Positions 26,764-34,650 of a stretch of DNA of 64,000 bases are shown in pieces. A model generated the notes under the pieces. The model saw nothing but the letters and a program-made list of their open reading frames with translations. It did no database searches and was not told the origin of the DNA. This DNA is from Fidelibacterota bacterium MT.SAG.3. Lineage in GTDB: Bacteria; Fidelibacterota; SORT01. The DNA lies in the NCBI GenBank assembly GCA_004402895.1, contig SORT01000007.1, positions 1 to 64,000 of the forward strand, read 5' to 3'. Each line of letters begins with the position of its first letter. Position 1 is the first letter of the stretch. Made by a program: the position numbers and the translations under genes.

Positions 26764-27102
26764 ATGAAATATAGCCATGATCAAGTAGGCGATACTCTGA
26801 TTTTCAGAATAGAAGAACACAGACTTCACACTGCGTTGTCAGTTGAGGTAAAGGAAAAGTTAGATGAGCTACTTCAAAATAAAGAAGTAAAAAATCTGCT
26901 GTTCAATTTATCGATGGTAAAATCAATAGACAGCAGCGGATTAAGTTCTTTACTTTTTGGCAGAAGGTTGATCGCCGACCGGGAAGGTAAATGTCTTATA
27001 ATAAATCCCCAGCCTAAGGTAACCTCACTTATGCGAATCGCTCGGCTCGATACAGTTTTCATTATTCACGATGACGAAGGCAGCGCATTGAAGTCACTTT
27101 AA
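26764..27102 (+). CDS. STAS-domain protein (anti-sigma factor antagonist-like)
   Basis: A 112-residue single STAS domain. The phosphorylation loop [11 protein letters not shown] contains Asp56 and Ser57; Ser57 aligns with the Ser that SpoIIAB-type kinases phosphorylate in SpoIIAA. Such proteins switch a partner by binding when unphosphorylated. No serine kinase (RsbW/SpoIIAB type) or PP2C phosphatase is encoded nearby, so the partner is elsewhere. The gene follows etfA by 24 bases and is ended by a strong terminator, so it lies on the etf transcript at least in part. No clear ribosome-binding site is seen. Confidence 0.9.
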   Translation: MKYSHDQVGDTLIFRIEEHRLHTALSVEVKEKLDELLQNKEVKNLLFNLSMVKSIDSSGLSSLLFGRRLIADREGKCLIINPQPKVTSLMRIARLDTVFIIHDDEGSALKSL

Positions 27103-27123
27103 GAAGAGTCAGTAGTTTGAAAT

Positions 27124-27160
27124 AAAGAAGCCTTCTTTTATAAGAAGGCTTCTTTCGTTT
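27124..27160. terminator. Strong bidirectional terminator
   Basis: A perfect 14-base stem: AAAGAAGCCTTCTT (27124-27137) with AAGAAGGCTTCTTT (27142-27155) around TTAT. The arms supply a T-rich tract on each strand, so it can stop the + transcript of etfBA-STAS and the - transcript of the secreted duplicated-domain protein. The rest of the gap to 27337 holds no gene that I can support. Confidence 0.88.
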
Positions 27161-27337
27161 CAAAGGGGGCAGGAGCACGTATAGAAATAAGTGTGGGGGA
27201 AACACATATTTCACGTTACCCCTGCTGTAAATAACTGTATTGGTAGCAAATATATACGCACTCTTTTCGTATGTCAAGAAGTTTTTTGCTGACCATTTAA
27301 TCCAATAAAACAGCCATTATCATCAAATATTTTTATT

Positions 27338-28618
27338 TTAATATTCTGTATAGCCTATCTTTTTGAAAAAATCTTCTTTAGATATTCGTCCTGAATTGTA
27401 TCTGTTAACGTCTCTTTTTAAGACTTTCATGATAAGAGCGTTATTTCGTCCTGAATTGTGATCATGTCTATTCAAATTTTGCCAGTTAGTCAAAACTCCT
27501 ATCCATTCGGTGTCGTTCACTAATCGAAGGGTATGTCCGTAGTTTCCGATGAGTGTAGAAAATCTTAATTTGTATTCCTCTATAGATTTTCTATACTCTT
27601 CCATCTCTTTTTGCATAGCTTTTTTTCGAGCTGATATTCTATCCTTTTTTCTCACCGAGACTATCGCCTTAGCAGCCTTTTTATCGGAATATAAATCACG
27701 GTCAGAGTTAAATAAATCAAGATCTTCTATTCTTGCGAGCTGTTCATTGGCATAACTTAATTGAGACTCGATGACATAAAAATTACTTCCAGATGAAATT
27801 TGATGTCTGTTTACTATGAACAATGCTCCGAAACCGTCAAGATAGAGACCGTTAACGCCATTATCGGACATTCGGAAGTTATACGCGCCGGATTTTGAAG
27901 CGTTCAATGATGTATTCAAGACGTAAGCCATTATATCGATTTGAGATCTCATATCATCGTTTTTTAACAGCGACGAGTATTTTATCCGTTTTTTAAAAGT
28001 TTTCGATTTAATCTTGCCCGATCTAAACTCGATTATATCTTTCTTCAGTACGTAGAAAAGATGTTCCGGCGATTGATTTGATGAGTTAAAAAGATAGATA
28101 GCTATCTTATCTCTCTCGTTCAACTGCCCGATCGCATCCGCATAAATTCCGAGAAAATCCCTGACTTTGGATGAAATTCGTTCGAGCTCCTTTTTCTCCT
28201 TTTCTTCTATTCTTTTAGTTCGTTCCTTATCTTCTTCGCTTTCATCAAAACCAAAGGAAATTCTAAAAGAGTCATCATTTCCGTCATCATGCCCTGAAGC
28301 CCTTGGGACACGTAAAACTCGAGCAACCCTTGGCAATACAAAAAGAGATTCCGAGAACGGTTTTGAAACGGGAACTGCGAATATTACACCATAATCAGGC
28401 AAATAAAAACCCTGGCTGCCACTCTCGGATGAAAAAAAGGTATTTCCGGATGGGGTAAGGAGTTTGTCTATTATTCCTTCCATAATTCGAATGTCGTTTA
28501 CCAATCGCTCTTGATCCAATTCGCGATTTTTTTGCGCTCTTATAGAATTGAATGAAATACCCAAAACAATCGATAATAAAACCATATAAAATATTTTTCT
28601 CATAATTCCCTCTTTCAT
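27338..28618 (-). CDS. Secreted protein with a duplicated unrecognised domain, in an ECF sigma operon
   Basis: A 426-residue exported protein of unknown function. The signal peptide ends SIRA|Q (Gln29). The mature protein consists of two diverged copies of one unit: residues about 42-214 and 226-423. In both, a helix leads to a Gly-Tyr-Leu strand motif (GFYLPDYGVIF and GLYLDGFGALF), then a charged coiled-coil stretch (125-155 and 320-352), then a module ending VLKKDIIEFRSGKI...KRIKY or VLKRDVNRYNSGRI...KKIGY. The start overlaps the anti-sigma stop codon (ATGA); a second ATG at 28603 has a better ribosome-binding site. Placement third in a sigma/anti-sigma operon suggests an envelope-stress or sensing role. 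Confidence 0.85.
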   Translation of the reverse strand: MKEGIMRKIFYMVLLSIVLGISFNSIRAQKNRELDQERLVNDIRIMEGIIDKLLTPSGNTFFSSESGSQGFYLPDYGVIFAVPVSKPFSESLFVLPRVARVLRVPRASGHDDGNDDSFRISFGFDESEEDKERTKRIEEKEKKELERISSKVRDFLGIYADAIGQLNERDKIAIYLFNSSNQSPEHLFYVLKKDIIEFRSGKIKSKTFKKRIKYSSLLKNDDMRSQIDIMAYVLNTSLNASKSGAYNFRMSDNGVNGLYLDGFGALFIVNRHQISSGSNFYVIESQLSYANEQLARIEDLDLFNSDRDLYSDKKAAKAIVSVRKKDRISARKKAMQKEMEEYRKSIEEYKLRFSTLIGNYGHTLRLVNDTEWIGVLTNWQNLNRHDHNSGRNNALIMKVLKRDVNRYNSGRISKEDFFKKIGYTEY

Positions 28619-29319
28619 TTTCCTTCGATACTTCTTGTACCGCTTGATCCTCCCGGTTGATAAGCGGAGAGCCTATAAAGGCCGTCAAGGAGTTGATTTG
28701 TTCTGACGTAACGTCCTTCACTACGTTGTGACATCTCGTTGATAGACCGTCCTATAAGAGTAAGATCCTGTCTCCTCAACAGCGCAAACTGATTAGCCAG
28801 GTCATTTACCACGGCAATATTTTCGTTTCTAATACGCTCTTCGCTTGCAAGAAGAAGTCGATTCGTAAATACGAGATTTTCCTGCTGCAATCGTTTGATA
28901 TCGGCGATCAGTGTGCTCTCTTCCATTTGGTTTTCCATCTTAGCGCTGCTGCCGAATGAAATATACCAGGAGCCGTTACGATAAATCGCTTCAGTTCGCA
29001 ATATGCCGGTAAACAGAACTACAAGAAGAAGCGTAGTGATCATTCCAAATACAAGTTGTCTTGGACTGATTCCGATCAGATCGAGTTTTCCGAAGAGTCT
29101 CTCAAAGAAGGGTACTTTTTCTTCAATGAAAATCAAATTCATCTCTGCATCCTCTTCTTTCCACCTGCCGAGAGCTGCGGATGTTTCCCGCAGGTTTTTA
29201 TATTTGACTTCGCATGATTTGCACGTAGATATATGCTCAAGCGCAAATTCCTTCTCCTCTTCTTTCAGCTCATTGTAAAGTAGATCGGCAAACAGTAACT
29301 CCATTTTATCACAGTTCAT
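28615..29319 (-). CDS. Anti-sigma factor with zf-HC2 zinc finger
   Basis: A 234-residue single-pass membrane protein that probably holds the upstream ECF sigma factor inactive. The N-terminal zf-HC2 domain has the H-x3-C-x2-C motif HISTCKSC. One membrane helix lies at about residues 88-107 (LVFGMITTLLLVVLFTG), and the periplasmic C-terminal half is helical and Gln/Arg-rich (about 130-215), probably a coiled coil. I chose the ATG at 29319 because AGGAGG precedes it by 9 bases; this overlaps the sigma gene by 11 bases. A longer start at 29346 is possible but has no such site. Regulated release by proteolysis is known for the family and is not shown here. Confidence 0.9.
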   Translation of the reverse strand: MNCDKMELLFADLLYNELKEEEKEFALEHISTCKSCEVKYKNLRETSAALGRWKEEDAEMNLIFIEEKVPFFERLFGKLDLIGISPRQLVFGMITTLLLVVLFTGILRTEAIYRNGSWYISFGSSAKMENQMEESTLIADIKRLQQENLVFTNRLLLASEERIRNENIAVVNDLANQFALLRRQDLTLIGRSINEMSQRSEGRYVRTNQLLDGLYRLSAYQPGGSSGTRSIEGK

Positions 29320-29911
29320 ATTGAAATACCTCCTTATCGATCTCAAGCTCTGCCAATGCTTTCCTGAGAGCGTTTAATCCATAATACATTCTTGACTTAA
29401 TAGTGTTGAGCGGTTCTTGTAGTATATCAGAAATTTCTCTGAACTTTAACCCTTGATATTCCTTCATTATAATAACTATTCGCTGCTCCTCAGGTATCAT
29501 TTTCAGACCCTTACGAATTATTTCCACTACTTCCCCCTGAAAAAGCTCGTCGGCTATATCGGTTGAACCGTCAGAGAGAAAATCTTTCAGTTCCATCTCC
29601 TCTCCGGTGCTGGTTCTGATCTTTTCATGTATGGAAATAGTCGGCGAGCGTTTATTTTTTCTTATTTCGTCACGACAAAGGTTCATCGCAATTTGATGGA
29701 TCCATGCCGAAAATTTCTGCTTGTCTTTTAGCTTCCTCAAATTTTTATAAACTTTTATAAACGTTTTTTGTGTAACATCTTTTGCGTCTTCTCTCTTGCC
29801 AAGTACTTTAAAAACAAAGTTATAGATTCTGTTCTGCCAACGGTTCACCAAGACGTTGAACGCCTGAACGTCTCCGTCAATGAACTTCAGTATAAGTTGG
29901 TTATCTTCCAT
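29309..29911 (-). CDS. ECF-type RNA polymerase sigma factor
   Basis: A 200-residue sigma-70 family protein of the extracytoplasmic function group. Region 2 is visible at about residues 20-95 (FNVLVNRWQNRIYNFVFKVL, then DAKDVTQKTFIKVYKNL and the FSAWIHQIAMNL segment of 2.4). Region 4 is at about 135-185 with the helix-turn-helix LKFREISDILQEPLNTIKSR. Regions 1 and 3 are absent, as expected. It is first in a three-gene operon with its zf-HC2 anti-sigma factor and the secreted duplicated-domain protein. A divergent secreted HEAT-repeat gene starts 380 bases away and could share its regulation. Its own promoter is not obvious. Confidence 0.94.
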   Translation of the reverse strand: MEDNQLILKFIDGDVQAFNVLVNRWQNRIYNFVFKVLGKREDAKDVTQKTFIKVYKNLRKLKDKQKFSAWIHQIAMNLCRDEIRKNKRSPTISIHEKIRTSTGEEMELKDFLSDGSTDIADELFQGEVVEIIRKGLKMIPEEQRIVIIMKEYQGLKFREISDILQEPLNTIKSRMYYGLNALRKALAELEIDKEVFQYEL

Positions 29912-30077
29912 ATCTTCCTATTCTACACTATTAATGACTCATTTCCCGCTTGTAAAGTTGTAATTATAAACAAGATATTCTATTTAATCATAAACGAGCA
30001 AGAATTATTGGATAGTTGTTTTTTAAAGAATCAACAGGTCGAGTGGAAAACAATGTTCCCAAAGCTCTTTCGTGGCA

Positions 30078-30159
30078 GTCAGGACTCGTCCTGACGCTTT
30101 TGGAAAGGGGTTTCACGGTCAGGATCCACCGCCGATGGCGGGATCGAGAAAATCCTGAC
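30078..30159. repeat. Two adjacent GTCAGGA-type inverted repeats
   Basis: GTCAGGAC-TC-GTCCTGAC (30078-30095) is a perfect 8-base stem with a 2-base loop. A second, nested structure (30118-30159) has GTCAGGAT (30118-30125) pairing with ATCCTGAC (30152-30159) around an inner stem CCGCC-GAT-GGCGG (30129-30141). Both share the GTCAGGA arm. They lie in the 379-base gap (29912-30290) between the divergent sigma and HEAT genes, where I see no other gene. They look like intergenic repeat units of the REP or MITE-remnant type. Confidence 0.5.
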
Positions 30160-30290
30160 TCGCACACCAAAAAAATAATTGAAAACAATATTATGGTTTT
30201 TAATGTCTTATACATTGAAACAACTTTTATAGAAAGAACGTAAATAGTGAAAAAGGGAGCTTGAATTAGATATGCCAATGGAGGCAAAAA

Positions 30291-30706
30291 ATGAAAAGCG
30301 CAACGTTAACAACACTGATTTCAGCCGTTTTAACGGCAGGATTGATAGTGGGAGCGGTCAACCTTGCGACGGCAGAAAAAACAATACAAAAAATCTCATC
30401 AAGGCGCTGATGTCCGATAACATCGGATGGAGAGTCAGCGCAGCACAAATTCTCGGCGACAATCAGGAAGAAAGAGCGGTGAAACCGCTTATTAGAATGT
30501 TGAACAATGATATATCTTATGCTGCACGGATATCAGCGGCAGTAGCTCTTGCGAAAATAGGGGATAAAAAAGCGTTAAGAGCGTTGAAAAAAGTATCGAA
30601 ACATGATAGAAATCAAACAGTTAGGACCGTTGCTTTAGGAGCTTATTCGGTGTTAGAGGAGAGCGGAGCTCAGCTCAGCTTGCTTCGGAAAAATAGTCTA
30701 AAATAA
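30291..30706 (+). pseudogene. Secreted HEAT-repeat protein interrupted by a frameshift
   Basis: The ATG at 30291 has GGAGG 6 bases upstream and encodes a good signal peptide (MKSATLTTLISAVLTAG...VNLATA), but this frame stops after 39 codons at 30408-30410. The -1 frame, open until 30706, then encodes HEAT-like helix pairs: MSDNIGWRVSAAQILGDN, AVKPLIRMLNND, ARISAAVALAKIGDKKALRA. The two parts would join into one exported HEAT protein of about 138 residues if the ribosome or polymerase slipped at the A6 run 30376-30381 or at 30388-30393, or if one A were missing from the sequence. Reading the -1 frame back to an ATG at 30272 gives a continuous frame but an implausible N-terminus. HEAT repeats bind other proteins; its partner is unknown. 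Confidence 0.7.
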
Positions 30707-30714
30707 AAAGTCAG

Positions 30715-30754
30715 TCAGCCCGTTTTCTTTTCTGAGCGGGCTGAATTAGTTCTT
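30715..30754 (+). terminator. Terminator after the HEAT-repeat gene
   Basis: TCAGCCCG (30715-30722) pairs perfectly with CGGGCTGA (30737-30744), with a 14-base T-rich loop, and is followed by ATTAGTTCTTTT. It begins 9 bases after the HEAT stop codon. Confidence 0.7.
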
Positions 30755-30790
30755 TTGATTGAGTTTCGGATTCCATAATATTTCCCGATC

Positions 30791-31219
30791 ATGGAATCAG
30801 GTAAATTCTATAACAAAGAAAACAAATCTGATTTCTCCGAGAGCTCGGAGACGTTGAATCGGTGGGCGATTTTCGATTTCTCTGTCTTAACGATAGTTAC
30901 GCTGCTGGTTCTCGCATTTCTGTATCCGGACAATTCTGATGTTTTTTTCTTGCTCTCCCTGCCGTATTTGATTTCGGCAATACTCTCAAAGTCTGATAAC
31001 AGCGCAGTTTATCCTGTCACATTAGTTATAGCTGTTATTTCAATCTTATTCGGTTTATTGAACGGATATTTCCTGATTTCTCTAAAAGAATGGGTCATGT
31101 TCTTCACTAAAGGCTACAGCCTCCGCTTCTTGGAATTATCGTATTTGATTTTAATCACGGGCTATATAGGCATGGGATACTTTTCAGTGAGGAAATATTT
31201 CTCTAAGCAATTAGTTTGA
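30791..31219 (+). CDS. Hypothetical membrane protein, four predicted helices
   Basis: A 142-residue protein with a polar, charged N-terminus of about 23 residues and four hydrophobic segments at about 27-45, 50-66, 73-96 and 110-130. No motif ties it to a known family. No Shine-Dalgarno sequence is evident before the ATG. It lies behind the terminator of the HEAT gene and its stop codon is 1 base from the end of a convergent PorV-like gene, so the two transcripts must overlap. Codon use is ordinary for the window. Confidence 0.65.
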   Translation: MESGKFYNKENKSDFSESSETLNRWAIFDFSVLTIVTLLVLAFLYPDNSDVFFLLSLPYLISAILSKSDNSAVYPVTLVIAVISILFGLLNGYFLISLKEWVMFFTKGYSLRFLELSYLILITGYIGMGYFSVRKYFSKQLV

Positions 31220-31220
31220 T

Positions 31221-32126
31221 TCAGATACCTATCCCGAAACTAATCTGGTGCGTATCGCCGAGGTTGAAGTCGAAGGGGAGGTAGGCATAATCAAACGAGT
31301 AACGCTTTAGTCTGATGCCGATACCAGCCGTGATACCGGAAGAGTTTTCGGAGTTGCGTCTGTAACCGCCCCGCAGACTGAGCATATCGTTGTGAATCAA
31401 TTCTCCGCCAAGCCGGACAAATGAATCGGATTCTAAATATTTACCGGCATCAAACGCCCAATTCAATGAAAGAGAAGTTGTCGGATCGAAACCGCTGCTC
31501 AGACCACCCGTAATTCGTGTCGGTAGCGATGTTGATTCGTTACTCAGTGTTGACATGTTTCCGATGTCTTTTAGAACTAATGCGGATTTGAGATTAAAAA
31601 AATCGAAATTTTTAATCAGACCGAGGTCAAGAGCGAATCCGGTTGCGGAGTAAATATGAATTTTTTCGTAGAGGAACTTTGCAGTAACTCCGATCTTCAA
31701 ATTACCATTCAGAGCTGTTGCGGTACTGAATGCCATTGCCAATGAATTCGAGCTGAAATAACCTAACGGTTCAACAGTGGGACCATCCCGCTTTTCGATA
31801 TCGCCTACACCGGATAGAGCGATACTAAGCCCGAAGTTCAGCTTATCTGAAGGAATATTTATGCCGAGAAATTGATTGTTGGAACCGGCAAGCCACTCTT
31901 GATTAGAAAAGATGACGTTAATCTCGTCGGAAACGGCTATTCCGGCGGGATTCCAGTACGCAGCGGATGCGTTTGAAGCGTTGGCGACCGCTGCCCCGCC
32001 CATCGCTGAAGAGGCTGCATCCACACCGATTTTAAGAAACGACATACCGGTTGCAGAGCCGTCTCCGGCATAGAGGAAAGTTTGGAACAGCAAAAAGGCA
32101 GCCGAAATGTGAATAAAATTTCTCAT
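31221..32126 (-). CDS. PorV/PorQ family outer-membrane protein (second of a pair)
   Basis: A 301-residue predicted 14-strand outer-membrane barrel of the PorV/PorQ (UPF0164) family. The signal peptide ends FLYA|G. The family hallmarks follow directly: SFLKIGVDAASSAMGGAAVA and ASAAYWNPAGIA, the N-terminal GARxxAMGGA and WNPAG motifs. In T9SS organisms PorV shuttles cargo from SprA to the attachment complex and PorQ helps anchor it; which role this one has is not decidable. It abuts the paralogous upstream gene with no gap. The C-terminus ends in GIGI rather than an aromatic residue. Confidence 0.88.
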   Translation of the reverse strand: MRNFIHISAAFLLFQTFLYAGDGSATGMSFLKIGVDAASSAMGGAAVANASNASAAYWNPAGIAVSDEINVIFSNQEWLAGSNNQFLGINIPSDKLNFGLSIALSGVGDIEKRDGPTVEPLGYFSSNSLAMAFSTATALNGNLKIGVTAKFLYEKIHIYSATGFALDLGLIKNFDFFNLKSALVLKDIGNMSTLSNESTSLPTRITGGLSSGFDPTTSLSLNWAFDAGKYLESDSFVRLGGELIHNDMLSLRGGYRRNSENSSGITAGIGIRLKRYSFDYAYLPFDFNLGDTHQISFGIGI

Positions 32127-33050
32127 TTAGAATATAAACTCCCAACTGAACAAATGAGTTCCCCCTTCACCGACAAATTCCGGCTGGAAAGCATAATCTA
32201 TGTTTGTATAAATCCCTTCGGAAACAAAATAATATAGCCCTCCTCCAAATGAGAGAGCTGTGTCATCCGCCCCGATTCTCACCGAATAGAGTTCATCTCG
32301 TTGATACTCGACGCCGAAACGGAAACGTTCCTCTTGTTCTTGATTAAATTCGAAAGATGATGCGATCAATAACCAGCTATCAAGCAAGTACGAACCGCCG
32401 ATGTGGACGCTGTAGGGGATCTCATCGGTTGATTTAGTTCCGAAATCAAAAATCTTTTGGGTGTCCCATATCAGCCCGCCATTATAATCTTTTAAGGTCA
32501 CGCCCAAGCGCAGTGCGTCGAATGGAATAACCATTACGCCGAAATCGAAAGCCAAGTCGTTTGCATCAAGTTTATCATCAACCAGGTCAAGTGATTGAGA
32601 CAGAATTTTCATCGTCAAGCCGAGAGCAAACTTTTCGTGAAATTTATTCGAGAATGATATTCCAAACGCGTTCATGGTCTCGCTGTAGTCGGACGTATGA
32701 TTCCCCGAAAGGTCCCGCCCATCAATATTATCCGTGCCTGCGCCAAGCCAATATATAGAAAGCCCCGCAGTCGGTTTCAGGTTCTGTGAGTAAGAAATAA
32801 AATGGAATTGCCTGTCGAGTGTTAGGAACGAGTAGGTCGTGACAAAATGTCTCTTGGTTAAGAATGGCAGTCCCGCCGGATTGTAGTATGCCGCGAATCC
32901 GTCGTCAGCCACTGCCGTATGCGCTCCGCCCATCGATATTCCTCTCGCGCCGAGACCCATTCTCAGGAACGGAGCGGCAAACCCGCTGTCACCCTGAGCG
33001 AAAAGGGTTGCGGGCAGAAGAAGCAAAAATAGTGAAAATGTTTTTGTCAT
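32127..33050 (-). CDS. PorV/PorQ family outer-membrane protein (first of a pair)
   Basis: A 307-residue paralogue of the next gene. The signal peptide ends TLFA|Q (Gln19). It shows APFLRMGLGARGISMGGAHT and DGFAAYYNPAGLP, typical of PorV/PorQ proteins, then amphipathic strands and a C-terminal HLFSWEFIF ending in Phe, the classical BAM signal. It sits 1 base after the FlgD-domain gene upstream. Tandem PorV-like genes behind cargo-like genes suggest a dedicated surface-export or attachment pair for the proteins of this operon; that is inference from position only. Confidence 0.9.
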   Translation of the reverse strand: MTKTFSLFLLLLPATLFAQGDSGFAAPFLRMGLGARGISMGGAHTAVADDGFAAYYNPAGLPFLTKRHFVTTYSFLTLDRQFHFISYSQNLKPTAGLSIYWLGAGTDNIDGRDLSGNHTSDYSETMNAFGISFSNKFHEKFALGLTMKILSQSLDLVDDKLDANDLAFDFGVMVIPFDALRLGVTLKDYNGGLIWDTQKIFDFGTKSTDEIPYSVHIGGSYLLDSWLLIASSFEFNQEQEERFRFGVEYQRDELYSVRIGADDTALSFGGGLYYFVSEGIYTNIDYAFQPEFVGEGGTHLFSWEFIF

Positions 33051-33051
33051 A

Positions 33052-34650
33052 TTATTCGATCACCATGACTTTTCCCCAAAGCGCTTCCTCTCTGCCGGAG
33101 ACGCCTCTGATGGATATTTTGTAAAAATAAGTTCCGTTGGCAACGATATTCCCGAATCCGTTCCTGCCTGTCCATGTTTCACCATCCCTCTCGCCAGCAT
33201 TGCGCAGGACTCCGTTCACTGGTGCAGCTACCAATGTCATGGAAAAATCATATACACTGATGGAGACAGTAGATTCCTCGGAAAGTGAGTAATGAAATCT
33301 TATGTGTCCTTCCCCGTTAAAGACGTTGTGCCTTGCGGGAGAAAACGGATTAGGATATGAATATGTGCGTATACTTCCAGGTTCAGATGTAGATTGTACA
33401 GCCCGAAGAACGGTCCAGGTAAAACCGTCATTATTAGTGAAAATGAGTCCGTCCGCGGTTCCAGCCCATAATCTTTTGTCCGGCATTACGATTGCGGAAT
33501 ATACCGTTCGAGTATATAGAGGAGTATCCGTTTCCTGATCTGTTATATCCGAGAATGATGCCCATGTGATACCGCCATCAACAGACTTGAAGAGGCCGCT
33601 GTCCGCCGCTGCATACAGAACAGAATCATCCGAGGCGAAATTCCAAACCCTTTGACCACGCAAAACAGTTCGCCATGATATTCCTCCGTCTTTGGTGAGA
33701 GAGACACCGAGAAATTCACCGGCGACCGTAGGTCGGGTTGCCGCAAGAATCGTCTCTTCACCATTCCATTGGTGTCGATGAAGAGAAACTACCCAATCTC
33801 CGCTAATGCCGCTTCTGTTTCGGCTGGTGAATTTGTACCATGAAACGCCACCATCGGTAGAGCGATTGATACCCCCCGCCGTTCCTACTATAACGGTATC
33901 GCCCCATGCGATGATAGAAAAGGGACGATGATTAAAACTGCCTGTAACGCCGAAAAATGTGTTATTGACGGGGCTGAGGTCGAAGTCGTGATTCGAAGAG
34001 TCGGTCAGCATGTCTTCCTCGTCAGGAGGAAGCACGATACGTTTCCATGTAACACCGAGGTCGGTTGAGGAACGGACTCCACCTGCGAAGGAAGTAATAT
34101 AAATCGTAGAGTCTTCCGTGATCGCTATGTCAAATGTGATGTTATCAACGTCAATGACGATAGGGAGCGCGTCGATCGTATCACCGAATATAATTTCAAA
34201 CAGTGCGTCATCGGCATCTTTAGGTTGATCGATATGAGTCCAGCTGAAGCCGTTGTCCATAGAAATGGTCAAACCGCTTCCGGTGCCGTTAGATTCTTCG
34301 ACATCAGGATCGTTAAACGCGTTCGCGACTATCACTATATCTCCCATAACAGCGAGAGCTGAAACTCCTCCCTTTCCAATGTCAAGTTCATCACTTGAAA
34401 TATATTCTTCAAATGTGGTTCCGTTGTCTGATGTAAAATTCAGACCTTTACCCGTCCCGACCCATAATTGATTGAGGTCGTTCATTTTCAGATCGGTTAC
34501 CGAGTTGCCGAGCAAACGTGCGCTTTTGTGGAGAGTCGAACGACCATCTAAATTAAAGTTCCTTATCTGTTGGGCTGAAAGGTCGTTGAGTCCAATAAGA
34601 AGAGAAAGGATTAGAAGCGCTATTTGTAATAATATCTTGATCATAGTCAA
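33052..34650 (-). CDS. Secreted beta-propeller protein with FlgD-like / T9SS-type C-terminal domain
   Basis: A 532-residue exported protein. The signal peptide ends DLSA|Q (Gln27 from the TTG start at 34650; an ATG two codons later is the alternative). The body repeats the sialidase/BNR-type pattern S-x-D-x-G-x-x-W at least six times, for example SMDNGFSWTH, STDLGVTWKR, STDGGVSWYK, TKDGGISWRT and SVDGGITWAS, so it should fold as a beta-propeller. The last 90 residues are a FlgD-Ig-like domain opening YPNPFSPARHN and ending GKVMVIE, the layout of T9SS-type sorting domains in this group. It is the second gene of a four-gene operon with two PorV-like proteins. Confidence 0.88.
   Translation of the reverse strand: MTMIKILLQIALLILSLLIGLNDLSAQQIRNFNLDGRSTLHKSARLLGNSVTDLKMNDLNQLWVGTGKGLNFTSDNGTTFEEYISSDELDIGKGGVSALAVMGDIVIVANAFNDPDVEESNGTGSGLTISMDNGFSWTHIDQPKDADDALFEIIFGDTIDALPIVIDVDNITFDIAITEDSTIYITSFAGGVRSSTDLGVTWKRIVLPPDEEDMLTDSSNHDFDLSPVNNTFFGVTGSFNHRPFSIIAWGDTVIVGTAGGINRSTDGGVSWYKFTSRNRSGISGDWVVSLHRHQWNGEETILAATRPTVAGEFLGVSLTKDGGISWRTVLRGQRVWNFASDDSVLYAAADSGLFKSVDGGITWASFSDITDQETDTPLYTRTVYSAIVMPDKRLWAGTADGLIFTNNDGFTWTVLRAVQSTSEPGSIRTYSYPNPFSPARHNVFNGEGHIRFHYSLSEESTVSISVYDFSMTLVAAPVNGVLRNAGERDGETWTGRNGFGNIVANGTYFYKISIRGVSGREEALWGKVMVIE

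Noticed and set aside
30016-30243. Short frame across the GTCAGGA hairpins
   Set aside because: The predicted peptide is composed of the inverted repeats themselves and is unlikely to be coding.
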